64,000 nt of DNA. Source: Papaver somniferum (taxonomy: Eukaryota; Streptophyta; Magnoliopsida; Ranunculales; Papaveraceae). Numbering within the stretch: the first letter of the stretch is position 1; the number at the start of each line of letters is the position of its first letter. Both the position numbers and the translations under genes were made by a program. Shown piece by piece: positions 1 through 11,462 of this stretch. Below the pieces are notes generated by a model. The model ran no database searches. It saw nothing but the letters and a program-made list of their open reading frames with translations, and was not told where the DNA came from. The stretch lies in the NCBI RefSeq assembly GCF_003573695.1, contig NC_039359.1, positions 136,239,939 through 136,303,938 of the forward strand, read 5' to 3'.

Positions 1-825
1 TTTCTTGCGCCTGTTGGGTATATGTAGAGTTATAGGGTCGAAGGAAAGAGGGTGTCGATAGTTTGGGGTCGAGAGGAGGTCCAGAGAAGCAGAAATCAAG
101 AGTTGATGAAACTCTGTTTCTGCTGCTGCTGATGATGAAGAACACCAAGAACACGAAGAACAGACTCGCAAGGACAGTCGTTTATCAACAGTGTCTAAGA
201 CGCACATCCGTGGGTCGCAACGCAGTCTAAAGAGCAGCAGCACTTGGGTTTTACCGTTCATTCTGTGACGCTTTTTGTGCGTCGCAGATTACAGTTTTAC
301 ACCATTTTCTCCTTTTCTCTCCATTGTAAACACCATTTGAGCTATAAAAATATATTTTGAATGTGCTCTCTACATGATGAGTTAAACCCCAACACTGGAA
401 CGACGGAGGAGGTCGAATTTCATCCATGTGGTAATTTCATTAATTCTTTTATTTTACTTTTTGCACTAATTTTAATTGAATTAAGATTTTAAATTAATTA
501 CTTTTGATTTCATTTGATGGAGTATGCTTAGTCCTAGTGATTTTTGATATGGCATGCTTAGGAAATACAAGTAATATTTTACAAAATCTATCTTGGCAAT
601 AAACTAGAGTTAATATTTGTTTTTTTTTTGAACTATAATTGCTAGAATTAATTTCTGAACCATTTGAAAATGAAAAAAAAAGGGCCGAATCTTTAGTCCC
701 AGTACTCTTTCCCATATTGTTAATATTTTTTTTTATATATTTATTTTCTATTAAGTCTAAAAAATTATCCCTCACAAGTCCGAGAGTTTGAACCTCATTA
801 CTACAACCCAAAAAAATCATTAACC
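1..825 (+). repeat. Probable Ty3/gypsy-type LTR fragment, truncated
   Basis: No open gene is visible. The stretch runs from a GC-richer portion (1-300) into a TATA-like AT-rich motif near 342-355 and then into T-rich sequence with repeated 'atgctta' motifs around 525-560. This layout resembles the promoter and U5 part of Tat/Athila-type LTRs. That is recognition by style rather than a proven match, since no LTR pair or PBS lies in the window. The sequence joins the 43-bp LTR stub of element B1 abruptly at 826, so either a deletion removed most of B1's 3' LTR or this is the flank of a truncated copy. It could also be the end of a gene. Confidence 0.35.
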
Positions 826-868
826 ACATACCAACGCTTGGTGGGTTCAACCGAGCTATGCTCTAACA
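826..868 (-). repeat. B1 3' LTR stub
   Basis: Only the first 43 bp of the LTR (read on the minus strand, starting TGTTAGAGC) remain. They match the same positions at 18223-18265 and 62002-62044. The rest of the LTR has been lost, so B1's left target duplication cannot be seen. Confidence 0.85.
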
Positions 869-2104
869 ATCTCCCCCTTTGTCAATTTTAGTGACAAAAC
901 GCTTACATCATATGGATAAACAAATTACAAAAATTCATTATACACATACGCTTGATTCCAAGTTAAACAACAGAAAACCTGCATTAAATTCAATTCTTAA
1001 ATGTCGTTGCTGACATCATAATAACAAAGCTAATACTCCCCTAAAGGTAAGATAGGTAGATTTTCAATATGCACATCTTTGTTATTTCTATGTAGTTCCT
1101 CATAACTACATATCATATGGTATGTGACTCCCCCCTTAGTCTATGCTTTCACTCTTTTCGTTAGAATAAACGTTTTAGCACAAATGTCCTTTCCCTTAGT
1201 GATACTAACTCACAACAAGTCAATATCACTTGTTTACTCCATATATTTCTCCCCCTTTTTGTCACAAAATGACAAAGAAACGAAAAAATAAAGGACAAAC
1301 CGAAAGGATCTTACAAATCTCACAAAGAGAATTTGCAAACCTATAAGAGTTGAGCACGAGGGTTTTACACACCATTTTAGATAACCAATATCAAAACCGA
1401 AACTCCAAGTAATTTGGTTTTAACATGTTATCTAGGAAACAATTGCCCGAAGCAATTTTCCCTAATAGTTTAGCACATCAAATCGACTAAGCACCTTAGT
1501 TCTTTTGCTAAACGGATTATACAAGTACAATCACTTGTTCGATAAGACCAAAATAATTAAAGATCAGAATTAACTTTATTTTTCTCATCAGGCTCTAATT
1601 ATTCTCAAAATTAACTTAAACCTTTCACTTTTAAACAAGACAAATACTAGGTTAGTTAACTAGTAATTCTTGTTAAGGCATTCGGTTAGACTTGAATAAC
1701 CGAAACCTTCACATTTGATAAGTCTAACTAAGATCCGAAAAACTTAGTTTCTCTTATCCGGAAATCACTTGGACTAAACAAATGATCCCGAAACACTTTT
1801 GTTAAGCCATAAAAAATCCATACAAACCAAATAAATCAACTTGCGTAATCATTTATCTTAACCGGAAGCAATTGAAACAAACATAGACAATATAGCACCG
1901 CAATTGCACCGACATTTTGTAAGCCTAAACAATTGATACCAAACAATAACGAAAGATAATAATAGTTTTTCTTAGCCGGAAACAATTGAATCACAATCAA
2001 ACATCCATACACAAATAATGGAATCAACATCAATTGTACCGAAATTTTGTTAAGCAAAAGTGATAAGAATATGAAATAAAATCATGTTTTTCTTAAACAG
2101 GAAA

Positions 2105-2200
2105 GGGATAATTGGACTTTAGTACTCCGGTTTTGACCAACACTAGGCTTTGGTCTATTTATCCAACGTTAGGACTTGGTACCTGGACCAGACGTTGACT
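2105..2200 (+). repeat. MULE left terminal inverted repeat
   Basis: Pairs with 3491-3589 in inverted orientation, with scattered mismatches and small indels. The shared blocks include the ends, 'caacactaggctttggtct' and 'cttggtacc'. Confidence 0.88.
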
Positions 2201-3490
2201 GTTTATGACCAGTCTTTATCTAATTTTATAAAATAAAAAATAATTTAAATTTCCGAGTTTACAAATGTACGCTTACGTTTTGTTTTCATCCATAACAAAA
2301 AATACCGACCCACTTCATCTTCCCTATTCCATCTTGACTGTAAAACACATCAAAAACCAGAGAGATGAAAACCAGATGCAGAGATAGTTCTTATGGAGAG
2401 GATTGAGTTGATATTATGTCTTAGGTTTTATTATTGTTGATTAGTTTTAGTTGGTGCACGAAGAGACAAATATTTAGCCATCTAAAATTCAAAAAACTTA
2501 CAGATGAATCCACATGAAACATGAAGAATAGTGGAAACCCATTTCTGTATTAGACTATCCTCCGAAATTTCAGGTTGAATTCGATTAATTTTGTTTCAAT
2601 TGAACTTAGGGTTTACTGATTTTGGAAAATTCAAATATTAGGGTATTTTATTGTTGAAATTAGGGTTTAATGAGGAATGTGTGAAATTCAATGATATAAA
2701 TCATAGTTAATATTTAATTTGAATAATTATGTTTTGATTCATGTATTTTGATTTTTAAGGATTGAAAAAAATGGAGTTTTTACTGTGAAGGATAAAATTT
2801 GAGTTTGTAATGGTTTGTCGATGCATGTTTGTTGCTGAGATTGAACAACTGTGGTGTCTGATTTTCCAGGGCTTGAGAGAAATTGATGCTAATTATGTGG
2901 AGAAGAGATGGAAATAAAAATTATGCTACGTTTGAGTTGGTTACCACTGGTGGTGATATGGTAAGAATCGGAAGTCGAAACTGAAGCTTGTGATCAGTCT
3001 ATGGGAAGGAACTGAACTTAGAAGGAGATGGGGTACTAATTTTGTTTGATGGATGATTGTCGTGGGCGGTCTTGGTCGGAGATTGGATGGGCTGCTGGTT
3101 CGAGTCAAGTGGACACCTAGTGTTTGAGAATTTGGCTGAGAGAAGAGCAAGGGATTAAATGGTGTGTTGGCTGGATTTATGTGGGGATTTGGTTCGAGTT
3201 GATCATCTATAAGGCAATGGAAAATGGGTTTTCTGGTTTTGGTTTGATGTGGATGAGCTGGTGGTGATGTTTTAACGGGGAAGATGTTTTCTACTCTCTT
3301 GGTGACAGTTGCGGCGACGACGGTTTGGAGGAGGACGAGAAGGAAAAAGAATTAAGGTTTACAGTGAATGGTTGATGTGTAAGTATTAGTGAGGTGAAGG
3401 GCATAATTGTAATCACAGTTAATAATTTAATTTTATATAAACTTATTTAATAATTATGAAACAGAAGTCCAAATTTAACCAGTCAACACA

Positions 3491-3589
3491 AGTCAGCATC
3501 TGGTCCTGGTACCAAGCACTAACGTAGGACAAATTTTAGACCAAAGCCTAGTGTTGGACAAAACCTGAGTACTAAAGGCCAATTATCCC
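3491..3589 (-). repeat. MULE right terminal inverted repeat
   Basis: Inverted partner of 2105-2200. The AACAGGAAA target duplication follows immediately at 3590-3598. Confidence 0.88.
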
Positions 3590-4228
3590 AACAGGAAAAC
3601 AATTAACTAACAAGATTGTTACCTCAAATTCTGCATCCTCTTCTCCTTTTCTTCATATCTTTCTGGGCAGAATATCATCATGTTGTCATCCTCTCGTAAA
3701 ACAAAAGAACAACAACAACCAACCTTTACCAGAGAAAGGATGAAAACCGGTTTTAACTATGCAATGCAAAAGTTGAAACCTCGAAACACATATGTTTTTA
3801 TGCTAAACCAAAAGATTCAACATATTGTGACTTTTTCACATATTTTTTCTACAGGAACCCCTCATGATCCTTTGATAAAGCCTACCAACATGGGATAGAA
3901 CTTAATCCCGCTAAATCAAAAAGTCACCCAAACCATAAGGGTTCACACATTATGAGATCGAATATCAAGGTAATAAAACCGAAATCAAACATCCCATAAA
4001 CGTACATAGCAATAAAATAAAGCATCAAGCACAGGCTATGTAACCGAAAACTATCACAAATATTATAAAATAATAATTTTATTCATAATAATAAGATAGT
4101 TTTATTCATAATAGACCAAATTGAAATAATCAAAAACTAATGTCTATTTTTCAGCAGATTTTTCAAAGATCATCTTCAATTTCCTCAAATTTTTCAGGAT
4201 CTTCATCAACAGCATCTCGACTGATGCC

Positions 4229-4603
4229 TCAGATTCTGCACACAGTACCTTGATTATGTTCACAGGCTAAAGCATTAATCTTTTGGTTAATATTTCGAGC
4301 ATACTCCATGTTACCGGTTCCTAGTTTAATCAGCTTTCTTTGGTTACGGATAACAGTTCTTAGTAGTGTTGCATGTCTATGATGAGTTTCAATAGTACTG
4401 AGGAGGACTTGACGTAGATTGATAATATCAATCTTAGCATCCAAACTGTTTTGGACAAGGAGATGAGTCACATCTTCTTTTTTATTTTCGATATCTTCAC
4501 AACCAGATTTCTTGAAAATATCATCAAGATGAACAGTTTCCTTAGAAGTCATTCCACTCAAGGCTTTCAGAAGTTTTTCTTGAGATCTGGTTTGACAATA
4601 CAT
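4229..4603 (-). pseudogene. B1 second ORF (homologue of the B3 ORF at 45478-45966)
   Basis: The 124-residue open frame is clearly homologous to the 162-residue ORF of B3. Both share the blocks TRSQ-KLLKALSGMTS, IDIINLRQVLLSTIETHHRH and ATLLRTVIRNQRKLIKLG. In B1 the frame ends early where B3 has an arginine codon after TVCRI. The change is CGA to TGA, a typical decay of a methylated CpG. B3's N-terminal extension is also absent. The protein is basic, probably helical, with no membrane segment or known domain. I do not recognise its family. It is not gag, protease, integrase, RT or envelope. Confidence 0.6.
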
Positions 4604-4995
4604 CCTTTACTATAAGTTCTCAGACACGTTGAGAAAATATACTTGAAATACATTTAACGCATACCAAAAATAGATATCAGCCTTAAATAATCAATTCTGA
4701 CAAGATTTGAAAAGATTTTTGCATCTTATGTGTTACTGAAACACAACTTTCTCAAAAAAGAGATTATCTTCAAGATCGGTATCAAGAGATACTTCAAACA
4801 TCTACACTTATTCTTTTTACACAAGTTGTTGTAAGACAACCTTTCAACACATAAAGATAATTAAAGTATCCTTAAGGTATATCGTGTATTCTCTCTATGT
4901 TGAATAAGAGATATTAGTAGGATTCCGATACCCAGGTATATGTGCTTCCTTATATCCGAAGATTGGGCATTGTAAGGATGCACATTCCAATGCGA

Positions 4996-5365
4996 TTAAG
5001 CACTGGGGTGAGGATATTCCTCATCAAATACCTCTTGAGGAGATATTTTCCTCTCTTGCTTAGGAACATCATCATGTTCCTCTACGTGGGATTTGAACCC
5101 ATCCTTTTTGTTAGGAAAATTGCAAGATGCAATATCCTCGATTACCTCTTGTGCCCAGGATGGTATGTTCTTTGAACTTGAACCCGTGTGGTCTAGATCT
5201 GCCAGTTGACAGGTTAATAATGTCTCTTGTTCAAGACATTCTATATGTCCTTTTAAGGTATCCATTCCTTGTTGGAAGTGTTTTTCTAAACATCTGTTTA
5301 GATATACCTCTTGACATGTTATAGTAAGAAGTTTCTCAATAAGGATCTTATTCCTTATCTGTGAG
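4996..5365 (-). pseudogene. B1 first ORF, C-terminal half (split by element A)
   Basis: Homologous to the B3 frame at 46313-46633: both contain FQQGMDTL-GHIE-LEQ, DLDHTGSSS-NIPSW and acidic and lysine-rich tails. In B1 the reading frame upstream of the methionine at 5265 stays open toward the insertion site at 5365, through the place where B3 has lost one base. The other half lies beyond element A at 14766-15309. The insertion therefore split a formerly continuous ORF. Function unknown. Confidence 0.6.
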
Positions 5366-7824
5366 TGTTAGAGCATTGCTCGGTCGCACTCGCAAGCGTT
5401 GCTATCTCAAGCTTGTTTGTCAAATTTAGTTTTCAAAACTATATGTCTTGATTTCTAGTCTACTTATAACTAAGTCTCGGACTAGGATAGTTAATTGTAG
5501 TTGAGCTCCAGACTCCATGGCGATCATCTTACGAAGACGAATAACTACTCAAGGAACCAGTGGAACTTCATCCGGCTAAAGGTATATGGAGACTTGAACT
5601 TATCTATCACTCAATAGTCTATCTTCCCTATCTCCTACTCTTGAGACAAAAGTCGTATAAGTATGATAGTTTTCATACATACATATTTTCTATTTCGAGC
5701 CGAGTTTATATCGCCTATCTATTTCTCGAAATATGTGTTGGTAAGCTTTCTGTTTAACCATTTTCATCTTCACCCGTGATGAAAGTCATGATGACGTTTC
5801 AGTCTCTTGAAAATTGCTTTCATGATGATAGTTGTGAATAACGACTATAATAACATTGTAGAAGAATGTTTCAATGATTGAAATGTAGAGTTGAGATTAT
5901 GTAACCATCTATGGGTATAAGCATATATAGTGTGTTCGCACATTAGTGTATAAATCCATGTACCGGAAACCAAGTGTGTGCATATGTGTGCATACAAAAT
6001 TGGTAAAGGAGACAGGTTGGGTACGCGTACGGGAAATTTTCCTCCCGGAAAATTCTGTTGAGTTTGTAGTTTGCAAACTAGTAAACCATCACCTTAGGTA
6101 CGCGTACCAGTACGCGTATTGGCGGAACTTTTCTACAAAATTCTGCATAGTTTGGAAACCAAAACCAACTCAATATGGTTGCTAAGGAACGGATACCCGT
6201 ACGCGTACCCAAGATGGTTATTTTCTCAAATCGGTAGTTCATGAACTTAAACAATAAATTATAAGGATTGCAATCTTTGCAAACCGTGGCTATATTGTTC
6301 ATGAATTGATTCAAATGAATCAAACCGATTTTGTTTCAATTATGTCTATGTATAAAGACCTGGGCAATTGAACAACTCTTCAACTAGTTCTTTTGAAGTC
6401 AGTTGTAATAGTTATGAAGAAGATGAATACGATTAATATGGAAGTGCTCTTATGGCTAACCATTGGTTAACTATTTGTGAACCAACTAAGTGTACACGTT
6501 TAGGTACGATTACTCAGACCTAAATGAAATACATTTCATTTGTGTATGACAAGCTAAGTTTTGATCTAATGGTTGAAAGATATTAGCTTGTATCTAATCA
6601 GGTTTTCATCTAATAATGAATATTGAATGCTTTGTTACTAAGCTAACATTGATTGCAAATCCTGATTTGAAAACTATATAAAGGAGAACTCTAGCAACTG
6701 GAAAAACTAATCCCCACACCTCCTGTCGGATACTAGTTGGTTTAGCTAGATTCGATTCTCATTTAACCTTAGGTTTCTTCTCGAGAACCTGTAGGTTAAC
6801 GACTTAAAGATTTCATTGGGATTGTGAAGCAGACGAAACTACTTTTCTTGTAGTTGAGCGATCTGATCTTGCCATTTATATCGTACGAGTTCAATTGAAA
6901 GATTGACTTGAGATTATATCTCTGATAGGGCAAGATAAAAAGAAATCACAAACATCTTCGTCTCATCGTTTGTGATTCCGCAATATCTTGTTTCGCTACC
7001 ATATGATTAAGATTATTGTGAGGTGATTGATAATTCTAGGTTGTTCTTCGGGAATATAAGTATGGGTTAGCGATTAGTTCTTGTTCACCTTGATTTTATC
7101 AAAAGAATGAACTAAACTCGTAGGTTTATCTGTGGGAGACAGATTTATCTATTACCGTTGACTTTTCTTGTGATACAAATTTGTTTATTCAAGTCATCGA
7201 CTTTGGGTCGTAGCAACTCTTGGTTATGGGTGAGATCAGCTAAGGTAATCAAGTGCGTAGCATCCTGCTGGGATCAGAGACGTAAGGAGCGCAACTGTAC
7301 CTTGAATCAGTATAAAATTGATTGGGGTTCAACTACAGTCCAGACCGAAGTTAGTTTGTAGTATGCTAGTGTTTGTAGCGTCTTAATACAGTGTGGTGTT
7401 CAATGTGGACTAGGTCCCGGGGTTTTTCTGCATTTGCGGTTTCCTCATTAACAAAACTTCTGGTGTCTGTGTTATTTCTATTCCGCATTATATTTTGTTA
7501 TATAATTGAAATATCACAGGTTGTGCGTTGTATCGATTAATTGTGAAATCCAACCTTTTGTTGTTGATTGGAAATTGATTGATCCTTGGATATTGGTCTT
7601 TGGTACCATCCAAGTTTATATCTCTTGTATTTAATAAAGACTCGCAGATTTCTATTTGCTTGAGTATAGATTAAATCAAGTGATCGAGATATTAACTCTT
7701 TGATATAATTTTTATTAAGATTGAGTCTGACTGTCTAGTTGATTCTCTTAAAAGTATATTAGAGTTTTTCATACATATTTCTAATCGAAATATTGGGTGA
7801 GGGTGTTAGACCCCCGCATTTTTA
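5366..7824 (+). repeat. Element A 5' LTR
   Basis: Starts TGTTAGAGC and ends with five T's and an A (TG...TA rather than TG...CA), directly before the PBS. It is closely similar to the 3' LTR at 12323-14760. It contains three clusters of the palindrome GTACGCGTAC (6021-6215) and a TATA box at 6675. Open frames such as 7158-7361 within it are not supported as genes. Confidence 0.92.
6675..6684 (+). promoter_or_regulatory. TATA box of element A 5' LTR
   Basis: TATATAAAGG lies about 1.3 kb into the LTR. The same box is in the 3' LTR at 13616-13625 and, as TATATAAGGG, in element D near 62132. Transcription would start roughly 30 nt downstream. Confidence 0.6.
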
Positions 7825-7826
7825 AT

Positions 7827-7841
7827 TGGTATCAGAGCAGG
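7827..7841 (+). other. Primer-binding site of element A
   Basis: TGGTATCAGAGCAGG is complementary to the 3' end of plant initiator-Met tRNA. It lies 2 nt after the 5' LTR. Confidence 0.88.
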
Positions 7842-7890
7842 CAAACACGTTCAAGACCTCAAAAGTCTGTATTTGTGGCGATCTGACTAG

Positions 7891-9462
7891 ATGGACAGTA
7901 AAGTTTTTATAAACGCTTTAGCAGGAATAAATCCCAATCTTAGAGAATATTCTAAAAATCTTGTTATTCTCCAAAGGAAGTTGGATGAACAAATCCAGAT
8001 CAACCTTGATCTTATTGCAAAAATTGCAAAACATATGGATTTGAAGTCTGTCAAAATTACTTCAGTGATGATGAATAACTCCATTGATTCCTCTCTAAAG
8101 GATCATAATAAGTCAAGTGTTAAACAAAGTATAAGCTTTGAGAAACTTGATAGAAGAAATAACTTCACAAATAAGATTACTGATGTTGGCCCTTGTATGT
8201 TTTGTGAGTCTCACAATCACGCTCAACATACATGTACACGTTTTCAGAAAAGTATAAAAGTTGCAAGTAATCTCCACAAGAAAGATGGACAACTTTTTAC
8301 TTATCTAAAAAAGTGTACAATACTAACAAGAAATCCTAAACTTGAAAGTAGTGTTAGTATGGGAGCTTTTGCTTTAAAAACAACATCATCTTTTCAATGG
8401 TTTCTTGACAGTGGTTGTAGCCGACATATGACTGGTGATCTTTCATGGTTTATTTCCACAAGCGACTTTGAAGGAGGACCAGTTACTTTCGGAGATGGGA
8501 GTTGTTGCTACATTAGCAAAAAGGGTACGATCAAGCTTCCTGGTGTTCCAGAAATCCATGATGTAGTATACGTCAAAGGTATGACTGCAAATCTTCTTTC
8601 TATAAGTCAAATTTGTGACAAAGGCCATAGAGTTGTCTTCAGTGCAAATGGATGTGACATTGTAGAAAAAACTGGGAAAGTGATTTTTCAGGGAACTCGT
8701 GGTAAAAATAACTTTTATCTTCTTGATACTCAGTTTAGTAACTATTGCAATTTGACTAAGGTGGAGTCTACACATATTTGGCATGAGCGTTTTGGTCACA
8801 TCAATTATCATCTCTTAACTAAGATCATTAACAAGGAACTTGTTAGAGGCGTTCCCAAAATCAATGCAAAGATTGACGGTGTATGTGGTGCCTGTCAAAA
8901 AGGTAAACAAACGAAAGTTCACCATAAGTCATCTCGAGATATTCTCACTAAGGCTCCACTTGATTTAATTCATATGGATCTCTTCGGACCTATTCAACAA
9001 TCCACTGTTGGAGGAAAGAAGTATGCTTTAGTTATGGTATATGACTATACCAGATTCACTTGGGTAGCATTCCTAGCTCATAAGAATGAAACCCTTGTTG
9101 AATTTAAGATTATTGTTAATAGAATCCAGAATGACCAAGGTCGCAAACTAAAGAAAATTAGAAGTGACCGTGGAACTGAATTCAAAGACACCAAAGTTTT
9201 TGAATTCTTTGACAAACTGGGGATTATTCAACAATACTCACCACCCATCACTCCTCAAGCTAATGGAGTTGCTGAAAGAAAGAACATGAACATTCAGGAA
9301 ATGGCCAGGGTAATGCTCCATAACAAAAACTTACCTCTAAGATTTTGGGGAGAAGCTGTCTTTACAACATGTTACTTGATCAACCGTGTCTACCTACGGT
9401 CTAAAACCCTAAACACTCCATATGAGTTGTGGTATGGTAGAACCCAATTTGCACTATATTAG
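7891..9462 (+). CDS. Copia polyprotein fragment: gag tail, protease, integrase
   Basis: The 523-residue open frame starts at the ATG used by related gags (the aligned position in element D has ACG). Nearly all of the gag core is missing. What remains is a CX2CX4HX4C zinc knuckle near residue 110. The aspartic protease follows with WFLDSGCSRHMTGD (catalytic Asp about residue 173). The integrase HHCC region comes next (a CGACQKGKQTK motif marks its end), then the catalytic DDE triad at about D363, D426 and E462, with 35 residues between the last two as in retroviral-type integrases. The frame ends early after the integrase core, before RT. The protein would process the polyprotein and insert cDNA, but with gag deleted and RT out of frame it is not functional alone. 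Confidence 0.88.
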   Translation: MDSKVFINALAGINPNLREYSKNLVILQRKLDEQIQINLDLIAKIAKHMDLKSVKITSVMMNNSIDSSLKDHNKSSVKQSISFEKLDRRNNFTNKITDVGPCMFCESHNHAQHTCTRFQKSIKVASNLHKKDGQLFTYLKKCTILTRNPKLESSVSMGAFALKTTSSFQWFLDSGCSRHMTGDLSWFISTSDFEGGPVTFGDGSCCYISKKGTIKLPGVPEIHDVVYVKGMTANLLSISQICDKGHRVVFSANGCDIVEKTGKVIFQGTRGKNNFYLLDTQFSNYCNLTKVESTHIWHERFGHINYHLLTKIINKELVRGVPKINAKIDGVCGACQKGKQTKVHHKSSRDILTKAPLDLIHMDLFGPIQQSTVGGKKYALVMVYDYTRFTWVAFLAHKNETLVEFKIIVNRIQNDQGRKLKKIRSDRGTEFKDTKVFEFFDKLGIIQQYSPPITPQANGVAERKNMNIQEMARVMLHNKNLPLRFWGEAVFTTCYLINRVYLRSKTLNTPYELWYGRTQFALY

Positions 9463-11462
9463 AGTGTTCCGAAGTAAGTGCTACATCCTAAAAGATCGAG
9501 AAAAAAGAGGGAAATTTGATACTTAAAGCGATGAAGGTATCTTTCTAGGCGATGCGTCTGATAGTCGTGGTTTTCGAGTATTTAATTAATCTCAGAACCC
9601 AAGTAATGATGGAATCTGCTAATGTTATCATTGATGATATTAGCAATTTTCATCATGACGTTTCTCCTGCTGAACTGCATCCAACTGAGACAATTGAGAA
9701 AGTCAAAGAAATCTCGGAATCAGTTGAAGTTATACCTACTGTTACTGATCCTGATCTTTCTAGTGACAGGGGAAAAAGCACTGATCAGACTTCGCCCGTT
9801 GAACAAGAACGTGGTCCTCCACGACACCTCTGGGTTCAAAGAAATCATGATCCTAACAGTATTATTGGAGGTAGAGATTCTACTATAAAGACTAGAGGAC
9901 AAATTCAAAATTTGTGCAATTTTGGTTGTTACCTTTCACATATAGAACCAAGAAATATTGATGAAGCTCTTAGCGATCCCTTATGGGTGAATGCAATCAT
10001 GAAGAGTTAAATCAATTTCAAAGACAAGATGTATGGAAGCTTGTACCTTGTCCTCCCAATGTTAATATTGTTGGCACTAAATGGATATTTAAGAACAAGT
10101 CTGATGAATTTGGCACTATGTCAGAAACAAAGGAAGACTTGTTGTTCAAGGATATTCACAAATCGAAGGAATCGACTTTGACGAAAACTTCACTCATGTG
10201 GCACTCCTTGAGTCCATAAGATTGTTATTATCTCATGCTTGTTTTCTTAAGGTAAAGTTATTTCAAATGGACATCAAATCCGTTTTTTTAAACGGGACCA
10301 TAAAGGAAGAAGTCTATGTAGCTCAACCTAAGGGATTTGAAAACCCTGACTTCCCAGATCACGTCCTTAAACTTAATAAGGTGCTATATGGGTTGAAACA
10401 AGCACCTCGTGCCTGGTTCGAAAAACTGACCTCATCTCTTCTTGGGAAAGGTTTTTCAAGAGGAGGAGCTGATAAAACACTGTTTACCAAGTGTAGTGGA
10501 AAAGATGTTGTGATTTCTTAAGTTTATGTAGATGATATCATTTATGGATCAACATCAGAGAACTTGCACAAGATTTACAAGTGTCTCTTGGAAAGGAGTT
10601 TGAAATGAGCAATGTTGGTGAATTAAAATTCTTTTTGGGTTTACAAATTCAACAACATAGGGATGGAATTTACTTGTCTCAAGAGAAATACGCCAAGGAT
10701 CTTGTCTCAAGATTTAGCCTTGTTAAATCTACCCCTAAACTAACTCCTATGCCTACCACTGGTAAATTGCATCGAGATGATAAAGATGTAAATGTAAAAA
10801 CTTTATCGATCTATCATTGGAATCCTTTTATATCTTACAGCTACTCGACATGATATTGGTTTTAGTGTTGGTTGATGTGCTAGGTTTCAGGCAAATCCAA
10901 AAGAATCTCATCTTGCAGCTGCAAAAAGGATTATACGCTACATTAATCACAGTGCAGGGTATGGTCTCTCTAATACTTTTGATACTAACACTGATCTTAC
11001 TGCCTATTCAGATGCAGATTGGACAGGATGTGTGGAGGATAAAAAAAGTACATGAGGGGGTTCTACTATGTAGGACTGAATCTTGTAGCTTGGCATAGCA
11101 AGAAACAAAATTCATAATCCCTCTCAACATGTGAAGCTGAATACATCGCTGCAGGCTCATGTTGTACTCAACTTCTATGGATGAAACAAATGCTTGCTGA
11201 TTATGGAATCACCACTGGAATAATGAAAATCTTATGTGACAACACCAGTGCAATTCGCATAACAGAAAATCCAGTTGAGCACTCAAGGACTAAGCACATT
11301 GACATGAGGTATCATTTTATTCGAGATCTTTATGAGAATGGTATCATTAATATGGAATTTGTGCCCTCAGAACAACAATTTGCTGATATTCTCACCAAAC
11401 CATTAGATACTGCTACGTTTCAACACTTAAGGCAGTCTATTGGTGTCGTTCCGGTTCATTAG
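9463..11462 (+). pseudogene. Copia reverse transcriptase/RNase H, broken
   Basis: Continues the pol gene through several stops and frameshifts. The integrase C-terminus is recognisable at about 9463-9600 and a linker at 9552-10010. RT begins near 10000 (WKLVPCPPNVNIVGTKWIFK), with the FQMDIKSVFLNG palm motif at about 10260 and VLYGLKQAPRAW at about 10385. The catalytic YVDD box is at 10525-10536, just after an in-frame TAA (10519-10521). RNase H motifs follow: SDADWTGC near 11010, CEAEYIAAGS near 11130 and CDNTSA near 11240. The last part (11181-11462) is open and ends with the usual copia tail ADILTKPL. All catalytic landmarks are visible but no continuous frame joins them. Confidence 0.9.

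Larger units (their letters stand above)
2105..3589. mobile_element. Non-autonomous Mutator-like element (MULE), possible Pack-MULE
   Basis: The 1,485-bp element is bounded by long terminal inverted repeats of about 95-100 bp, both starting GGGATAATTGG when read inward. It is flanked by a perfect 9-bp target duplication AACAGGAAA (2096-2104 and 3590-3598). Long TIRs with a 9-bp duplication are the hallmark of Mutator-like elements. No transposase ORF is present. The interior is neither A-family nor B-family sequence and is unlike either end. It has stretches that look like gene sequence (for example around 2860-3350), so captured host sequence is possible but unproven. Inserted in B1's non-coding region. 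Confidence 0.88.
869..4228 (-). other. B1 3' non-coding region with repeated CAATTG/TTCCGG motifs (split by a MULE)
   Basis: This corresponds to 43669-45477 of B3 and 20324-22120 of B2. It starts at the polypurine tract next to the LTR (869-885, read on the minus strand). It carries several degenerate copies of a motif that pairs a CAATTG core with TTCCGGNTAAG and a nearby 'cttaacaaaa', at about 1430-2100 and again after the MULE. It has no supported ORF; short open frames such as 3680-3898 are chance. The MULE at 2105-3589 interrupts it. Confidence 0.7.

Noticed and set aside
1..480. Terminal exons of a host gene
   Set aside because: No frame continues across plausible splice sites and the layout resembles a gypsy LTR. 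Left as a low-confidence LTR fragment because the window edge cuts it.
3680..3898. Small plus-strand gene
   Set aside because: It lies in the non-coding region of B1, is not open in the corresponding parts of B2-B4 and runs antisense to the element.
7827..7841. tRNA gene fragments at the many TGGTATCAGAGC sites
   Set aside because: Each lies directly inside an LTR and is too short for a tRNA; these are primer-binding sites.
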